Positions 16,505 through 24,535 of a DNA stretch of 64,000 bases are shown piece by piece. Both the position numbers and the translations under genes were made by a program. The stretch covers positions 1-64,000 of the forward strand of contig NZ_JAQITD010000002.1 of NCBI RefSeq assembly GCF_028618555.1. The letters run 5' to 3'. Source of the stretch: Bartonella sp. CM31XJBT (lineage in GTDB: Bacteria > Pseudomonadota > Alphaproteobacteria > Rhizobiales > Rhizobiaceae). The stretch's first letter is position 1, and each line of letters starts with the position of its first letter. The notes beneath the pieces were generated by a model. It saw only the letters and a program-made list of their open reading frames with translations. It did no database searches and had not been told where the DNA came from.

Positions 16505-16696
16505 ATGAAACGAGAAGCACTGCTTAGAGAATTACGTAAAGAAGCCAGAAAAAGAGGCATTCATTACAGTGAAGCTCCTGATGCAGGCAAAGGGTCACAT
16601 TATTTGGTAACTTTTGGAGACAAGACAACCGTTATAAAATCTGGTGAATTGACCCCACTTTACGTGAAAATAATAAAAAAGCAGTTGGGGGTATGA
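16505..16696 (+). CDS. hicA: HicA-like toxin, second pair
   Basis: 63 residues, normal HicA size. The GKGSHYLVTFGDKTTVIKSG segment holds the catalytic-type histidine. Ribosome site AGGGGAGG sits just before the ATG. hicB follows after 67 nt, an unusually wide gap for the pair. Confidence 0.85.
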   Translation: MKREALLRELRKEARKRGIHYSEAPDAGKGSHYLVTFGDKTTVIKSGELTPLYVKIIKKQLGV

Positions 16697-16763
16697 GTTA
16701 CTCTCTCAACGGCTTTAATTTTTCGTTTCAAAAGCATTTTGATCATGGCGAGGAGACCTAAAC

Positions 16764-17192
16764 ATGGAATACACGTATCAAGCAAAACTGGAATCTGATC
16801 CAGATGGTGGTTTTATTGTAACCTTTCCAGATGTACCAGAAGCAATAACAGCTGGAGAAAATAGAGCAGAGGCATTAGAGAATGCTGTTGAAGCTTTAGG
16901 GTTAGCATTACGGAGCTATCCTATGCGTGGTTTGCCTTTACCAATGCGACAACAGTATAAAGACCTTGTAGAGGTTACGGTAGATGCGTGGAATGCTCTT
17001 AAGCTCGCAGTGGTAGAAGCCTTTAATGAAGCGAATATCACAAAAACAGAATTGGCACATCGTTTGGGTAAAAAAGAAACAGAAGCAAGACGCATTCTTG
17101 ATCCAAATTATCCAACTAAGCTTCAAACACTAGAGCAAGCACTGAGTGTTCTTGGCAAGCAAGTCGTTATTACAATCAAAAACGCGGCTTAA
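16764..17192 (+). CDS. hicB: HicB-like antitoxin with C-terminal helix-turn-helix
   Basis: 142 residues. The N-terminal HicB domain (KLESDPDGGFIVTFPDVPEA, AGENRAEALENAVEALGLAL) is followed by an XRE-type HTH (FNEANITKTELAHRLGKKET). It neutralises HicA and should bind the tandem palindromes upstream. Differs from the RHH-type HicB at 594, so the two TA modules were acquired independently. Confidence 0.85.
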   Translation: MEYTYQAKLESDPDGGFIVTFPDVPEAITAGENRAEALENAVEALGLALRSYPMRGLPLPMRQQYKDLVEVTVDAWNALKLAVVEAFNEANITKTELAHRLGKKETEARRILDPNYPTKLQTLEQALSVLGKQVVITIKNAA

Positions 17193-17196
17193 CTTC

Positions 17197-17219
17197 CTCC
17201 CCACTTTTAAAATGGGGAG
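17197..17219. terminator. Bidirectional terminator hairpin (cassette 4)
   Basis: CTCCCCA (17197-17203) and TGGGGAG (17213-17219) form a perfect 7-bp stem with a 9-nt loop; a T-rich tail follows on the plus strand. Confidence 0.7.
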
Positions 17220-17233
17220 TTATGTTTTTAAAT

Positions 17234-17782
17234 CTAAGCAGCTTTTACGACAGATCTTGCTAGAACCTGTTTTGCTTCTTTAATAAGGGCTTTGTATTTT
17301 CTGTTCTCTTCATCTACTCTGAAAGCATCAAGAAGACGCATATGAATTGGACCAAGAAGATACAAAACTTTTTCACCAGCGTTCATTCCCTCCCAATAGC
17401 TTGGCAAATCAAAACGGGTATCACGATCATAATCAACAGATTGGTTTCTCAGTTTCTTCTCACACTCAATAAAGTAACGACGTGCTTGACGTCCTTTCTC
17501 ATTGCGTTCAACCATTGAGAGCTCTTTTGCCATGTCTAGAGTGAGATGATATTCTATTGCTGTAACAGCTCTAGATTTTGCGCTTCCCAATTTTGGGAAC
17601 CGCAAATCTTGTGTTTTTATGAAGTCTTTACCTTCTTCAAATGTATATTGATTAATACGATCCGTAATCCAAGTAGCGAAACGTTTTCCTATTTCCATGA
17701 ATGCGTGTAACTCACGCGCATTGACCGTTTGCACAATTTCTTGTTCAATAATTTTTTCTGATATTTTAATAAGAGTGTTCAT
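17234..17782 (-). CDS. AntA/AntB-type antirepressor, paralogue 3
   Basis: 182 residues. The N-terminal domain (VNARELHAFMEIGKRFATWI) and core (IEYHLTLDMAKELSMVERNE) define AntA/AntB. The C-terminal half is almost identical to paralogue 2 (13051), indicating recent recombination or gene conversion. Family-B leader upstream; internal palindrome at 17580-17603. Confidence 0.82.
   Translation of the reverse strand: MNTLIKISEKIIEQEIVQTVNARELHAFMEIGKRFATWITDRINQYTFEEGKDFIKTQDLRFPKLGSAKSRAVTAIEYHLTLDMAKELSMVERNEKGRQARRYFIECEKKLRNQSVDYDRDTRFDLPSYWEGMNAGEKVLYLLGPIHMRLLDAFRVDEENRKYKALIKEAKQVLARSVVKAA
17580..17603. repeat. 24-nt intragenic palindrome in antA paralogue 3
   Basis: Arms GCGCTTCCCAA and TTGGGAACCGC around a TT centre, 10 of 11 paired, encoding the RFPKLGSAK linker. 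Confidence 0.6.
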
Positions 17783-17973
17783 AATATTGGTTCCTTTGTT
17801 TTAAAAGTTTAAGTATCCAGGGCTAAAACAACCGAACCAATTCAGTCCTTCACATCTTTAGGTTACCCTTGGACATACATGTGAAGACCCTGGACAAAAT
17901 TTCTTATGATGGGCAACAGATCTTTCGGGATACTATTGAACCGATTGGTTACAGGTGTTTTAAGCCTGCTTCG
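17783..17973 (-). ncRNA. Structured leader RNA, family B, copy 2
   Basis: Nearly identical over its length to 12273-12466, including the TCCAGGG/CCCTGGA pairing. Differences cluster in loops and near the ribosome site. Confidence 0.55.
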
Positions 17974-17974
17974 T

Positions 17975-18002
17975 AACCTAATGGCTTTTAAAAATTTGTC
18001 AA
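17975..18002 (-). promoter_or_regulatory. Promoter of family-B leader copy 2
   Basis: Minus strand TTGACA (18002-17997), 16-nt spacer, TAGGTT (17980-17975). Confidence 0.4.
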
Positions 18003-18019
18003 GTTGTTCCTGATATGAG

Positions 18020-18367
18020 TTAGCATCTAATCATTGTTTTTTCAGAAGCTTCTGATAATTTTTTGATCTCTTTATTGATCTCGTCTATAAGAGGTTCGTA
18101 ATTGAGAACGCTTTTCGGAATAGCACCACCGTAAACCCATGCTTTCACTTGCGCTTTGGTACTAAAATCCGCATTTTCTGGTGTGGTATAATACTGGCCG
18201 CCATCAAACTTTTCACACTCTCTTGTACCGTCTTCATATTCGTAGAGGTTGTAAAAATACTCCTCTGCTCCGTCCCCCCAAGGAACATAACCAACAGCTG
18301 TTGCAACAAACTCTTTTTGCATGGGTTGTTTACGGATTGTTAAGAATAAATGTTTAAAAATGAACAT
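18020..18367 (-). CDS. Small phage protein, unknown
   Basis: 115 residues from the ATG at 18367, which has AGGA 7 nt upstream; an internal ATG at 18322 would give 100 residues. Aromatic-rich centre (YFYNLYEYEDGTRECEKFDG) and a helical C-terminus. No family recognised. It lies between an antirepressor cassette and the replication-like genes. Confidence 0.5.
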   Translation of the reverse strand: MFIFKHLFLTIRKQPMQKEFVATAVGYVPWGDGAEEYFYNLYEYEDGTRECEKFDGGQYYTTPENADFSTKAQVKAWVYGGAIPKSVLNYEPLIDEINKEIKKLSEASEKTMIRC

Positions 18368-18521
18368 GCTTTAATCCTAATTTTACCAATTGGTCTATTT
18401 GCCTCAAATTTGATCATACAGAGCGTTTTATATTGCAGATGTTGATTCTATCATAAAATCTTTAAATCGCTTTGTAAGGTGCTTTTTTGTCGATTTAAAT
18501 GCATGTCTAATCGTAAAACGA

Positions 18522-19070
18522 TCAGCACTTTTCACTAGTTTGCTGTGGACCAAAGCGTTTCATTATCCCACCAATGCCATTTAAAGTTTCTTCAAGCTCT
18601 TGCTTGTGAACAAGCGTTAGTGGTCTAAAATGCTCTTTCGCTGTTTTTTCTTTGAGTGTTTTCTCACATGTGTTTTCAATTGCTCTACGTACAGTTTCGG
18701 CTTTTGAAAGAAGGGTATTTTCTAGTGTCTGGCAATAAGTTAAAAGCTCTCCACAAGTTGGCATAAATGTTTTTGATATCCCAATTGCTTGACCAGTTAC
18801 GATATCTTCGACGCCTTTTTTCAAAGCATATGCTGAAATCCGTTCCAGCATCATGCTATAGGATAGAACAACGGCTTTGGAATCTGTGTTCGCAGGGACT
18901 CTCATGCTTGAGAGTAGGAAAGAAGCTTGCTCAATTTGCTTAACTGAAGCTTTCACAGAGAGCAACGCTTGTAGAAGATTGCAAGCATCTAAGGTTTGCT
19001 CTTCCTCCTGTTTCGTCAATGTATTCCCAGCTTTCAGCGTCAATGGATACCCCGGACTGATCATTTCCAT
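18522..19070 (-). CDS. Phage early protein, unknown, overlapping the DUF1376 gene
   Basis: 182 residues from the ATG at 19070, chosen because GGAG lies exactly 6 nt upstream; a start at 19157 (211 residues) is possible. Helical protein (EQTLDACNLLQALLSVKASV, then ISAYALKKGVEDIVTGQAIG). No family recognised. Its 5' end overlaps the 3' end of the upstream gene by 131 nt in another frame. Confidence 0.6.
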   Translation of the reverse strand: MEMISPGYPLTLKAGNTLTKQEEEQTLDACNLLQALLSVKASVKQIEQASFLLSSMRVPANTDSKAVVLSYSMMLERISAYALKKGVEDIVTGQAIGISKTFMPTCGELLTYCQTLENTLLSKAETVRRAIENTCEKTLKEKTAKEHFRPLTLVHKQELEETLNGIGGIMKRFGPQQTSEKC

Positions 19071-20109
19071 AATCTTCTCCAGATGAGAGATGATCTCTGA
19101 GTTCGTTGAAGCCTTCTGCAAGCTGTTCTGTGAAAGTTTTCTGAGTGAATTTTCCATGATAACCACCTAACCGTTTTTCCTGTTCTAATCTTGCTTTTTT
19201 CTTTGCTAGCGTTCCGATAGGGCTTGTGACCCAATTGTACCAAGTCCTTTGCCAATCTCGTTTGTTTGCATTTTTACCTGGGTTTGCTATCCAGTAATTT
19301 GTGAACCGTTCGGTTTCTAACAGCGCCTCATCATGGGTTAATCCTTGATCGATTGCGTATTGCAAATTAGGTTTGAAATCCTCTGGCAATCGACAACCGC
19401 GATTAGCTTGCGCTCGTTTTGCTTTTTTGGGAACGTTCTCTTGCTCGTGAATGGGAGGTTGGTTGTCTGATGAGGTTGTGATTTGCTCTGATGTGGCTTC
19501 AACAGCAGCAACCTCTGTTGGTTCGTCAACCAAATCGATTGTTGCTAAACTTTCAGAACCAATTTCTTTTTTTGCTAAAACGATAGTTTTAGTTTTTTTA
19601 TTATATATGTTATTGTTATTGTTAATGGCATCATTAAGCATTTCTTGTGCATTGCTAAAATCCCCACAAGCATCATGCTTAGCATCCTTAAGCATACCGT
19701 TAGCATCATGCTTAGCATTTTTAGCATCTTGATCATCACTCATTGTTTTTGCTTTATGATGTTTTGCCCATTTTGCCTGCGCTGCTTTCTTTGCTCTCTC
19801 TGAAAACTTATTTAAATTTTCATTTGAGTTATTGAGTTCTTCTTCAACATCTAAACTCCACAAGCGTCCATCTTCTAAACAAATGATGTGTCCAGATCTA
19901 AATAAATAATTTAATGCCTTTTCAAATCTTTTTACTGAACAACAAGTAAAATGAGATAATATTCGTGCATCATTCAAAAGAGGCTCACGCGTGTGTAACA
20001 TTCTTATCCGCAACTTCACATAAACATTGACTTCCATAGGTGGTAAATCAGAGAGTTTAAATAGCCACTGGTCTGTATTAAGTCTCGTCCAAGCCAATTT
20101 AGTTGACAT
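18940..20109 (-). CDS. DUF1376-like phage replication protein
   Basis: 389 residues. The N-terminal part (residues about 1-95, LPPMEVNVYVKLRIRMLHTR, then FEKALNYLFRSGHIICLEDG) is a winged-helix DUF1376/YdaU-type domain. The middle is a low-complexity linker with repeated KHDA motifs. The C-terminal part (LPEDFKPNLQYAIDQGLTHD, then WQRTWYNWV) resembles primosomal DnaT/replication-accessory modules. Likely helps load the replication machinery on phage DNA. It overlaps the upstream DUF1376 gene by 11 nt. Confidence 0.7.
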   Translation of the reverse strand: MSTKLAWTRLNTDQWLFKLSDLPPMEVNVYVKLRIRMLHTREPLLNDARILSHFTCCSVKRFEKALNYLFRSGHIICLEDGRLWSLDVEEELNNSNENLNKFSERAKKAAQAKWAKHHKAKTMSDDQDAKNAKHDANGMLKDAKHDACGDFSNAQEMLNDAINNNNNIYNKKTKTIVLAKKEIGSESLATIDLVDEPTEVAAVEATSEQITTSSDNQPPIHEQENVPKKAKRAQANRGCRLPEDFKPNLQYAIDQGLTHDEALLETERFTNYWIANPGKNANKRDWQRTWYNWVTSPIGTLAKKKARLEQEKRLGGYHGKFTQKTFTEQLAEGFNELRDHLSSGEDYGNDQSGVSIDAESWEYIDETGGRANLRCLQSSTSVALCESFS

Positions 20110-20446
20110 ATTTTACCTCCTTTTCTTCATTATTATTAAAGGTAAAATTATCTAGCTCTTCACTGAGGTTATTGAGTTCTTCTTCAACGCGCGTATTCCA
20201 CAATCCATTATCTGTCTCAACAAGTTTATTATTTCTCATGAGATATTCGACAATAGTCGCAAACTTTTTTTGTGAACAATTGCAAACACGTGCAAGCGTT
20301 TCAAAATCTTCTTTAATTGGTGCTTTTTTATCGTACATGCGAACGAGAAGCGTCATATAAGCGCCCCTTTGCTCTAACGTCATTCCATCTGTACCACTTA
20401 TCCAGTCATACAAATGGAATCTTATCCATGGCATTGCATTAGACAT
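20099..20446 (-). CDS. DUF1376 (YdaU-like) phage protein
   Basis: 115 residues. MPWIRFHLYDWISGTDGMTL and EQRGAYMTLLVRMYDKKAP are diagnostic of DUF1376 proteins found in prophage replication modules. Only the winged-helix domain is present; the longer relative downstream supplies the C-terminal module. Confidence 0.8.
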   Translation of the reverse strand: MSNAMPWIRFHLYDWISGTDGMTLEQRGAYMTLLVRMYDKKAPIKEDFETLARVCNCSQKKFATIVEYLMRNNKLVETDNGLWNTRVEEELNNLSEELDNFTFNNNEEKEVKYVN

Positions 20447-20615
20447 GCGCGCCCCCTTCTTTTATTAAATATAAATGAGTGATCATAATCCCCCCCTTAA
20501 GGCTCTACGTATTTATATGTGTGTTATGACAGAGCGTGTTGTGATTGCCTGTCTTGAAAAAATGTTTATGAAAAAGTATCCTCCCAACGATTCTAAAAAA
20601 GTGGGGAGGGGAAAG

Positions 20616-21389
20616 ATGCAAGAATGGATAAAGATATTTCTTACGGGTTTCCTGTCATTTATCGGATCACTTTCAGTAGCGCTTATTTTAAGATGCAAAG
20701 ACCGTAAAGAAGCAGCCAAAATCCGGAAAGATGATTTAGAAAAAGCTGCAAAAAAACGAGAAGAAGATAGAGAATGGATAAGCAAGCAATTTGCAGAAAG
20801 CCAGGAACAAACGATAGCCCTTAAAGAGCAAGCGATATCGACAAAAGATCTTGCCAAATGGTCAGAAGAACATATTAAAATTTTGTTAGATAACAAAAGA
20901 GTACAGGATTTAGGACCGCCACTTTCCATATATGCAACTGGACCGCATCTTCCAACAAAGGACAAGTGGACGCTTCTTTTCTTAAAGGTAGAAAATAATG
21001 CACAAACTGTCGTCCATATTTTAAATATAAAGCTAAAAGATAGTTCTCGCTTTATTCTTGGATATGGCATCATATACAAACCTAGGCAAAAAACTTGGCA
21101 AATACAATCACCATATGTTAATCCTGACGCGGTTGCAGAATCGCGAGTATTCCCTGGCTTCTGTGATAAAGCAAAGAATTTTCGAACGGGACCAGAAATC
21201 GATGTTAATATTTCTGTAGCTCCCTCAGAAGGCAAACCTTCAAAAATCCTTATTTTTGTAGCAGCACGTGAAGAAGATATAAAAGACCAAGTTACTTTAA
21301 TCATTACCCATACATCCCCACTGCAACCAGAAACAAAAATGACTGTAACAACACAAACCAGCCTCATAGACTTTAAAAAAGTGGATTAA
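20616..21389 (+). CDS. Membrane-anchored coiled-coil protein, unknown
   Basis: 257 residues from the ATG at 20616, preceded by GGGGAGGGG. One N-terminal membrane helix (IFLTGFLSFIGSLSVALIL), then a coiled coil (residues about 30-85) and a beta-rich C-terminal domain (LSIYATGPHLPTKDKWTLLF onward). The in-frame ATG at 20475 would add 47 residues that read across a CCTCCC/GGGGAGG hairpin, so it is not preferred. It stands alone against minus-strand neighbours, as a phage accessory gene would. Confidence 0.55.
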   Translation: MQEWIKIFLTGFLSFIGSLSVALILRCKDRKEAAKIRKDDLEKAAKKREEDREWISKQFAESQEQTIALKEQAISTKDLAKWSEEHIKILLDNKRVQDLGPPLSIYATGPHLPTKDKWTLLFLKVENNAQTVVHILNIKLKDSSRFILGYGIIYKPRQKTWQIQSPYVNPDAVAESRVFPGFCDKAKNFRTGPEIDVNISVAPSEGKPSKILIFVAAREEDIKDQVTLIITHTSPLQPETKMTVTTQTSLIDFKKVD

Positions 21390-21390
21390 C

Positions 21391-21828
21391 TCAATTCAGA
21401 CGCACACTACACGCATCATTTATTAATTTGATTTCTTCTTCTCTTTTTTTGATGAGGTCATCCCTTAAGAAGCCAAGATTACTTTCGACTAAAGCTGTAA
21501 ACAAAAGTAGCTTACTTAAGCGATAAAAAGATGATAACTCTTGAGAAAAATGATTATCAAACCAAGCAGTAAAAGCTTGCGTAAACACAGATGAAAACCA
21601 TTGATTAAAATCATCGTACGGCAATAACGGAAAATAATTTCTATCATCACGCGCAAAGATACTATGTAGCATACAAACAATAAAACCTGTTGATGGGGGC
21701 TTCATGCTTGTTTCAAGACATGCATCTTGAGGCGAACGGACACCATAATATATGTCTTTCTGTCCAATCTTATTAACAAGGTCGATCAACTGGACTTTAC
21801 TTATAGTGATCTGTGGGACATCTATCAT
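21391..21828 (-). CDS. Phage protein, unknown
   Basis: 145 residues from the ATG at 21828, beginning MIDVPQITISKVQLIDLVNK; longer starts overlap the XRE gene. Aromatic-rich helical middle (WFSSVFTQAFTAWFDNHFSQ). No family recognised. It is transcribed with the XRE regulator. Confidence 0.5.
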   Translation of the reverse strand: MIDVPQITISKVQLIDLVNKIGQKDIYYGVRSPQDACLETSMKPPSTGFIVCMLHSIFARDDRNYFPLLPYDDFNQWFSSVFTQAFTAWFDNHFSQELSSFYRLSKLLLFTALVESNLGFLRDDLIKKREEEIKLINDACSVRLN

Positions 21829-21844
21829 CTCTGATCTTTCTTCT

Positions 21845-22096
21845 TTAAGAATGTGAAGGCTGCTGTTGATGTTCATTACTATCTGTAGGAGCAGCAATAA
21901 AAGCAGAACTAGAGCTAGAACTATCCTTCAACTTTTGCAGCTTGAGATAATTTATTACGGAGATAGATCCTCTTTTTTCCCACTTGCAAACAGCTGCTTG
22001 AGTTACACCAAGCATTTTCGCCATTTCTGATTGAGTCCAATTAAATTTGCCCCGTATTGACTTAGTCAAATTCTTAAAATCTTCTCGTTGATCCAT
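21845..22096 (-). CDS. XRE-family (Cro-like) regulator
   Basis: 83 residues. HTH at residues about 20-42 (WTQSEMAKMLGVTQAAVCKW), followed by a serine-rich tail. Divergent from the CI-like repressor at 22206, so it occupies the Cro position of the lysogeny switch. Confidence 0.75.
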   Translation of the reverse strand: MDQREDFKNLTKSIRGKFNWTQSEMAKMLGVTQAAVCKWEKRGSISVINYLKLQKLKDSSSSSSAFIAAPTDSNEHQQQPSHS

Positions 22097-22134
22097 TTAC
22101 AAGCTCCAATTACAGCTCTGCCTTATTTTATTCA

Positions 22135-22153
22135 TATAATTATAGTTATATAA
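22135..22153. promoter_or_regulatory. Candidate repressor operator, copy 1
   Basis: 19-bp sequence built around ATAATTATAGTTAT, an imperfect palindrome, located between the divergent regulators. An identical 19-bp copy lies at 22905. Confidence 0.6.
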
Positions 22154-22205
22154 AGTCAATGAAATTTATCTTTATCAATGATAAAAAAATAAGGTAAGCA
22201 GAAGT

Positions 22206-22823
22206 ATGAGTAATAAATCTAATATCATAAGCACATTAAAAAAGATTTTGACCGAATTTAACTTAACGCAAGAAGATGTAGCCAAACGGCTAAACGTAAC
22301 ACAAGCTTCAGTGTCTAAGTGGTTAAAAGATTCTGATCCACGCGGCTCTAATCGAGATGCCATTTTAGAATTATATAAAGAACTAAAAGGGGACAATCAC
22401 TTAATAACTTTTGTTCCTCTTATGGGGTATATTGGAGCAGGAACACAGATAGATCCAAGTTTTGAACAAATCCCTGAAGATGGTCTTGAACAAGTAGAAA
22501 TTCCTTTTGTTTTACCTGATGATATGGTTGCTTTTGAAGTTAAAGGAGATTCTATGATACCAGCCTATAAAGATGGAGATATGGTTATCGTAAGACGGCG
22601 CCAAATTAAAACAATAGAATCCTTTTTTGGCAAAGAAGCCGTTATTTTAACACATGATAATAAAAGATATATAAAGCAGATTAGCAGGGGAATGAATGGT
22701 GAAATAGATCTGCTTTCTTGGAATGCCTTACCTATTAAGAATGTTAAAATTGTGTGGGTTGGAGAGATATTTGCTATTTTGCCAATAAGTTCTTACAGCA
22801 AGATGATTCGGACTTATCGCTAA
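22206..22823 (+). CDS. CI/LexA-like phage repressor (S24 peptidase)
   Basis: 205 residues. N-terminal HTH (LTQEDVAKRLNVTQASVSKW) and C-terminal S24 domain with the catalytic serine in VKGDSMIPAYKDGDMVIV and the lysine region near LTHDNKRYIKQI. It should maintain lysogeny and be cleaved after SOS induction. Divergent from the Cro-like gene. Confidence 0.9.
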   Translation: MSNKSNIISTLKKILTEFNLTQEDVAKRLNVTQASVSKWLKDSDPRGSNRDAILELYKELKGDNHLITFVPLMGYIGAGTQIDPSFEQIPEDGLEQVEIPFVLPDDMVAFEVKGDSMIPAYKDGDMVIVRRRQIKTIESFFGKEAVILTHDNKRYIKQISRGMNGEIDLLSWNALPIKNVKIVWVGEIFAILPISSYSKMIRTYR

Positions 22824-22904
22824 TTATCCTCCCCTCTTATTCAGCAAGATATTATAATATTTTTTATAAAAATATAACTTTTTATAATTTTTTGCTTGCT
22901 ATTT

Positions 22905-22923
22905 TATAATTATAGTTATATAA
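22905..22923. promoter_or_regulatory. Candidate repressor operator, copy 2
   Basis: Identical over 19 bp to 22135-22153, placed 57 nt before the first gene of the early operon, the right distance for repression of an early promoter. Confidence 0.6.
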
Positions 22924-22979
22924 GTAATTATATAAACCACGCACAAACAATCGCCAAGAGGCGTTAGGGAGGAGAAATT

Positions 22980-23354
22980 ATGGAAAATCCAATTCTTATA
23001 AATTCTGATGAAATTTTATTAGTTGTCTATGATGATGATCAAAACATTGGTCGGTCGGGACCACTGGATGAAAGCCAAGTTCTAAAAATTATTGACGAGG
23101 CAGATGATGCAATCCAAATCTTTCGCATCAATCCTTCTGAGAATAATTGTGAAGATATCTCTGAAGAAATTGCAGAAGTATATGTAAAAGAAAATATCGA
23201 ACATCTCCATGAGGATAGTGAGGTTCATGACTTTGTACGCGAAAGTGATGCTTACCAAGAACTTTTAGACGAGATCGCAGACGAAAAATATAATGATGAG
23301 ATTTACGGTACTTACGAACAACAACACCGTTTGCGTCCTTGTGATGTGCTTTAA
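22980..23354 (+). CDS. Acidic phage early protein, unknown
   Basis: 124 residues, very rich in D and E (LHEDSEVHDFVRESDAYQEL). Strong ribosome site GGGAGGAG. First gene after the second operator, followed by a clear terminator, so it is an individually controlled early gene. Acidity suggests a DNA-mimic or an inhibitor of a host DNA-binding protein, but this is inference. Confidence 0.65.
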   Translation: MENPILINSDEILLVVYDDDQNIGRSGPLDESQVLKIIDEADDAIQIFRINPSENNCEDISEEIAEVYVKENIEHLHEDSEVHDFVRESDAYQELLDEIADEKYNDEIYGTYEQQHRLRPCDVL

Positions 23355-23362
23355 ATTCTGAA

Positions 23363-23389
23363 GGGCGCTTTTAAAAGCGCCCCCTTTTT
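23363..23389 (+). terminator. Rho-independent terminator
   Basis: GGGCGCTTTT/AAAAGCGCCC stem (23363-23382) followed by CCTTTTT. Confidence 0.85.
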
Positions 23390-23417
23390 CCCATCAATAA
23401 TTGATTAGAGTAAACTT

Positions 23418-23780
23418 ATGACCACACATGATACTCATATTCATAGTGAAGGATATCTCACGCCTGAAAACGAGGTAGACAACAAAATCGGTTATGTCCA
23501 AATGGTCAATGCCCATGTAATGCATAGGTACTTACATTTGAAACAAGATTTTTTCACTTGGTTTAATGATTGTGTTGAAAAGCTTGATCTAAAAGAAGGC
23601 GTGGATTTTGTTTTTACAAAACAAGAATGGAACAGACAGAAGATTTGTCCAAAATCTGAAATAGAAACAGATAAAACTGATAATCATTACTTCAAAATTC
23701 ACGCAGCAAAGAAAATCGCTAAAGCAGAGCGCCATAGAAACTATGGCAGAATATTATACCAAAACTTATGTTTTTCTTAA
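23418..23780 (+). CDS. Divergent AntA-like antirepressor domain
   Basis: 120 residues. [20 protein letters not shown] corresponds to the AntA N-terminal domain and [20 protein letters not shown] to the DMAKELSMVERN core in altered form. No C-terminal tail. It is immediately followed by a Rha/KilAC gene, so antirepressor-type genes also occur in tandem in the early operon. It carries a small palindrome at the same relative site as the other AntA genes. Confidence 0.6.
   Translation: MTTHDTHIHSEGYLTPENEVDNKIGYVQMVNAHVMHRYLHLKQDFFTWFNDCVEKLDLKEGVDFVFTKQEWNRQKICPKSEIETDKTDNHYFKIHAAKKIAKAERHRNYGRILYQNLCFS
23606..23626. repeat. Intragenic hairpin in the divergent AntA gene
   Basis: TTGTTTT (23608-23614) and AAAACAA (23618-23624) with a TAC loop, extendable by two pairs. 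It encodes VFTKQ right after the DF motif, matching the location of palindromes in the other four AntA units. Confidence 0.5.
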
Positions 23781-23791
23781 TTAAGGGGGTG

Positions 23792-24523
23792 ATGATGCGA
23801 AACTTTATTACAATACCTGAAAACAATTTTCAAAACACAACTGTTCCAACCATGTCTAGTCGTGAAATTGCAGAGTTATGCGGTAAGCAACATGCGCATA
23901 TTATGCGTGATATTCGACAAATGTTAGGAGAATTATATCCTGAAGGGGGTCAATCCAAATTTGGATCCACCTATTTAGATAAACAGGGTAAGCCCCAGAA
24001 CTGTTACAACCTCCCTAAGCGTGAATGCCTTATCTTAGTTTCCGGTTACAGCATGACATTACGTGCTAGGATTATAGACCGTTGGCAAGAATTGGAAAAG
24101 CAAGCAGTAATACCACAAATCGACTACTCAAGCCCTCAAGTTATGCTTGGTGTTTTAACGTATCTCAAAAATGAAAATGAACAAAAAGATAACATTATTG
24201 CAAATTTAAAACCAAAGGCAATGGCTCTTGAAAGCTTACAGCGCCATAATGGACTCTTCGGTCTTACAGAAGCCGCTAAAATACTCGAGATGCAACCAAA
24301 ACAGTTCATTCTCTTCTTACAGAAAAAAGGTTGGGTTTACAGACGAGCAGCAGGTGGAAATTTGCTTCCTTATCAAGACAAAATCCAAAAGAAACTTATG
24401 GATTGTCCAACCATCACACTTCAAACCGCAAGTGGAATAGAAAAAGTCATTCCTTGCGCAAAAATCACAGCAAAAGGAATTGGTGTGCTGTCTCAAGAGC
24501 TTAAAAGACAAACCATGCATTAA
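23792..24523 (+). CDS. Rha/KilAC phage antirepressor, early-operon paralogue
   Basis: 243 residues, starting at either of two adjacent ATGs (23792, 23795) after AAGGGGG. Rha domain ([40 protein letters not shown]) plus KilA-C domain ([37 protein letters not shown]). Same architecture as the gene at 1420 but with differences throughout, including a [14 protein letters not shown] insertion. Confidence 0.8.
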   Translation: MMRNFITIPENNFQNTTVPTMSSREIAELCGKQHAHIMRDIRQMLGELYPEGGQSKFGSTYLDKQGKPQNCYNLPKRECLILVSGYSMTLRARIIDRWQELEKQAVIPQIDYSSPQVMLGVLTYLKNENEQKDNIIANLKPKAMALESLQRHNGLFGLTEAAKILEMQPKQFILFLQKKGWVYRRAAGGNLLPYQDKIQKKLMDCPTITLQTASGIEKVIPCAKITAKGIGVLSQELKRQTMH

Positions 24524-24535
24524 GAGGAGGTTATT

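Noticed and set aside
20513-21367. 284-codon minus-strand ORF opposite the membrane coiled-coil gene
   Set aside because: Shadow frame; the plus strand has the ribosome site, membrane helix and coiled coil, and the minus reading has no recognisable pattern.
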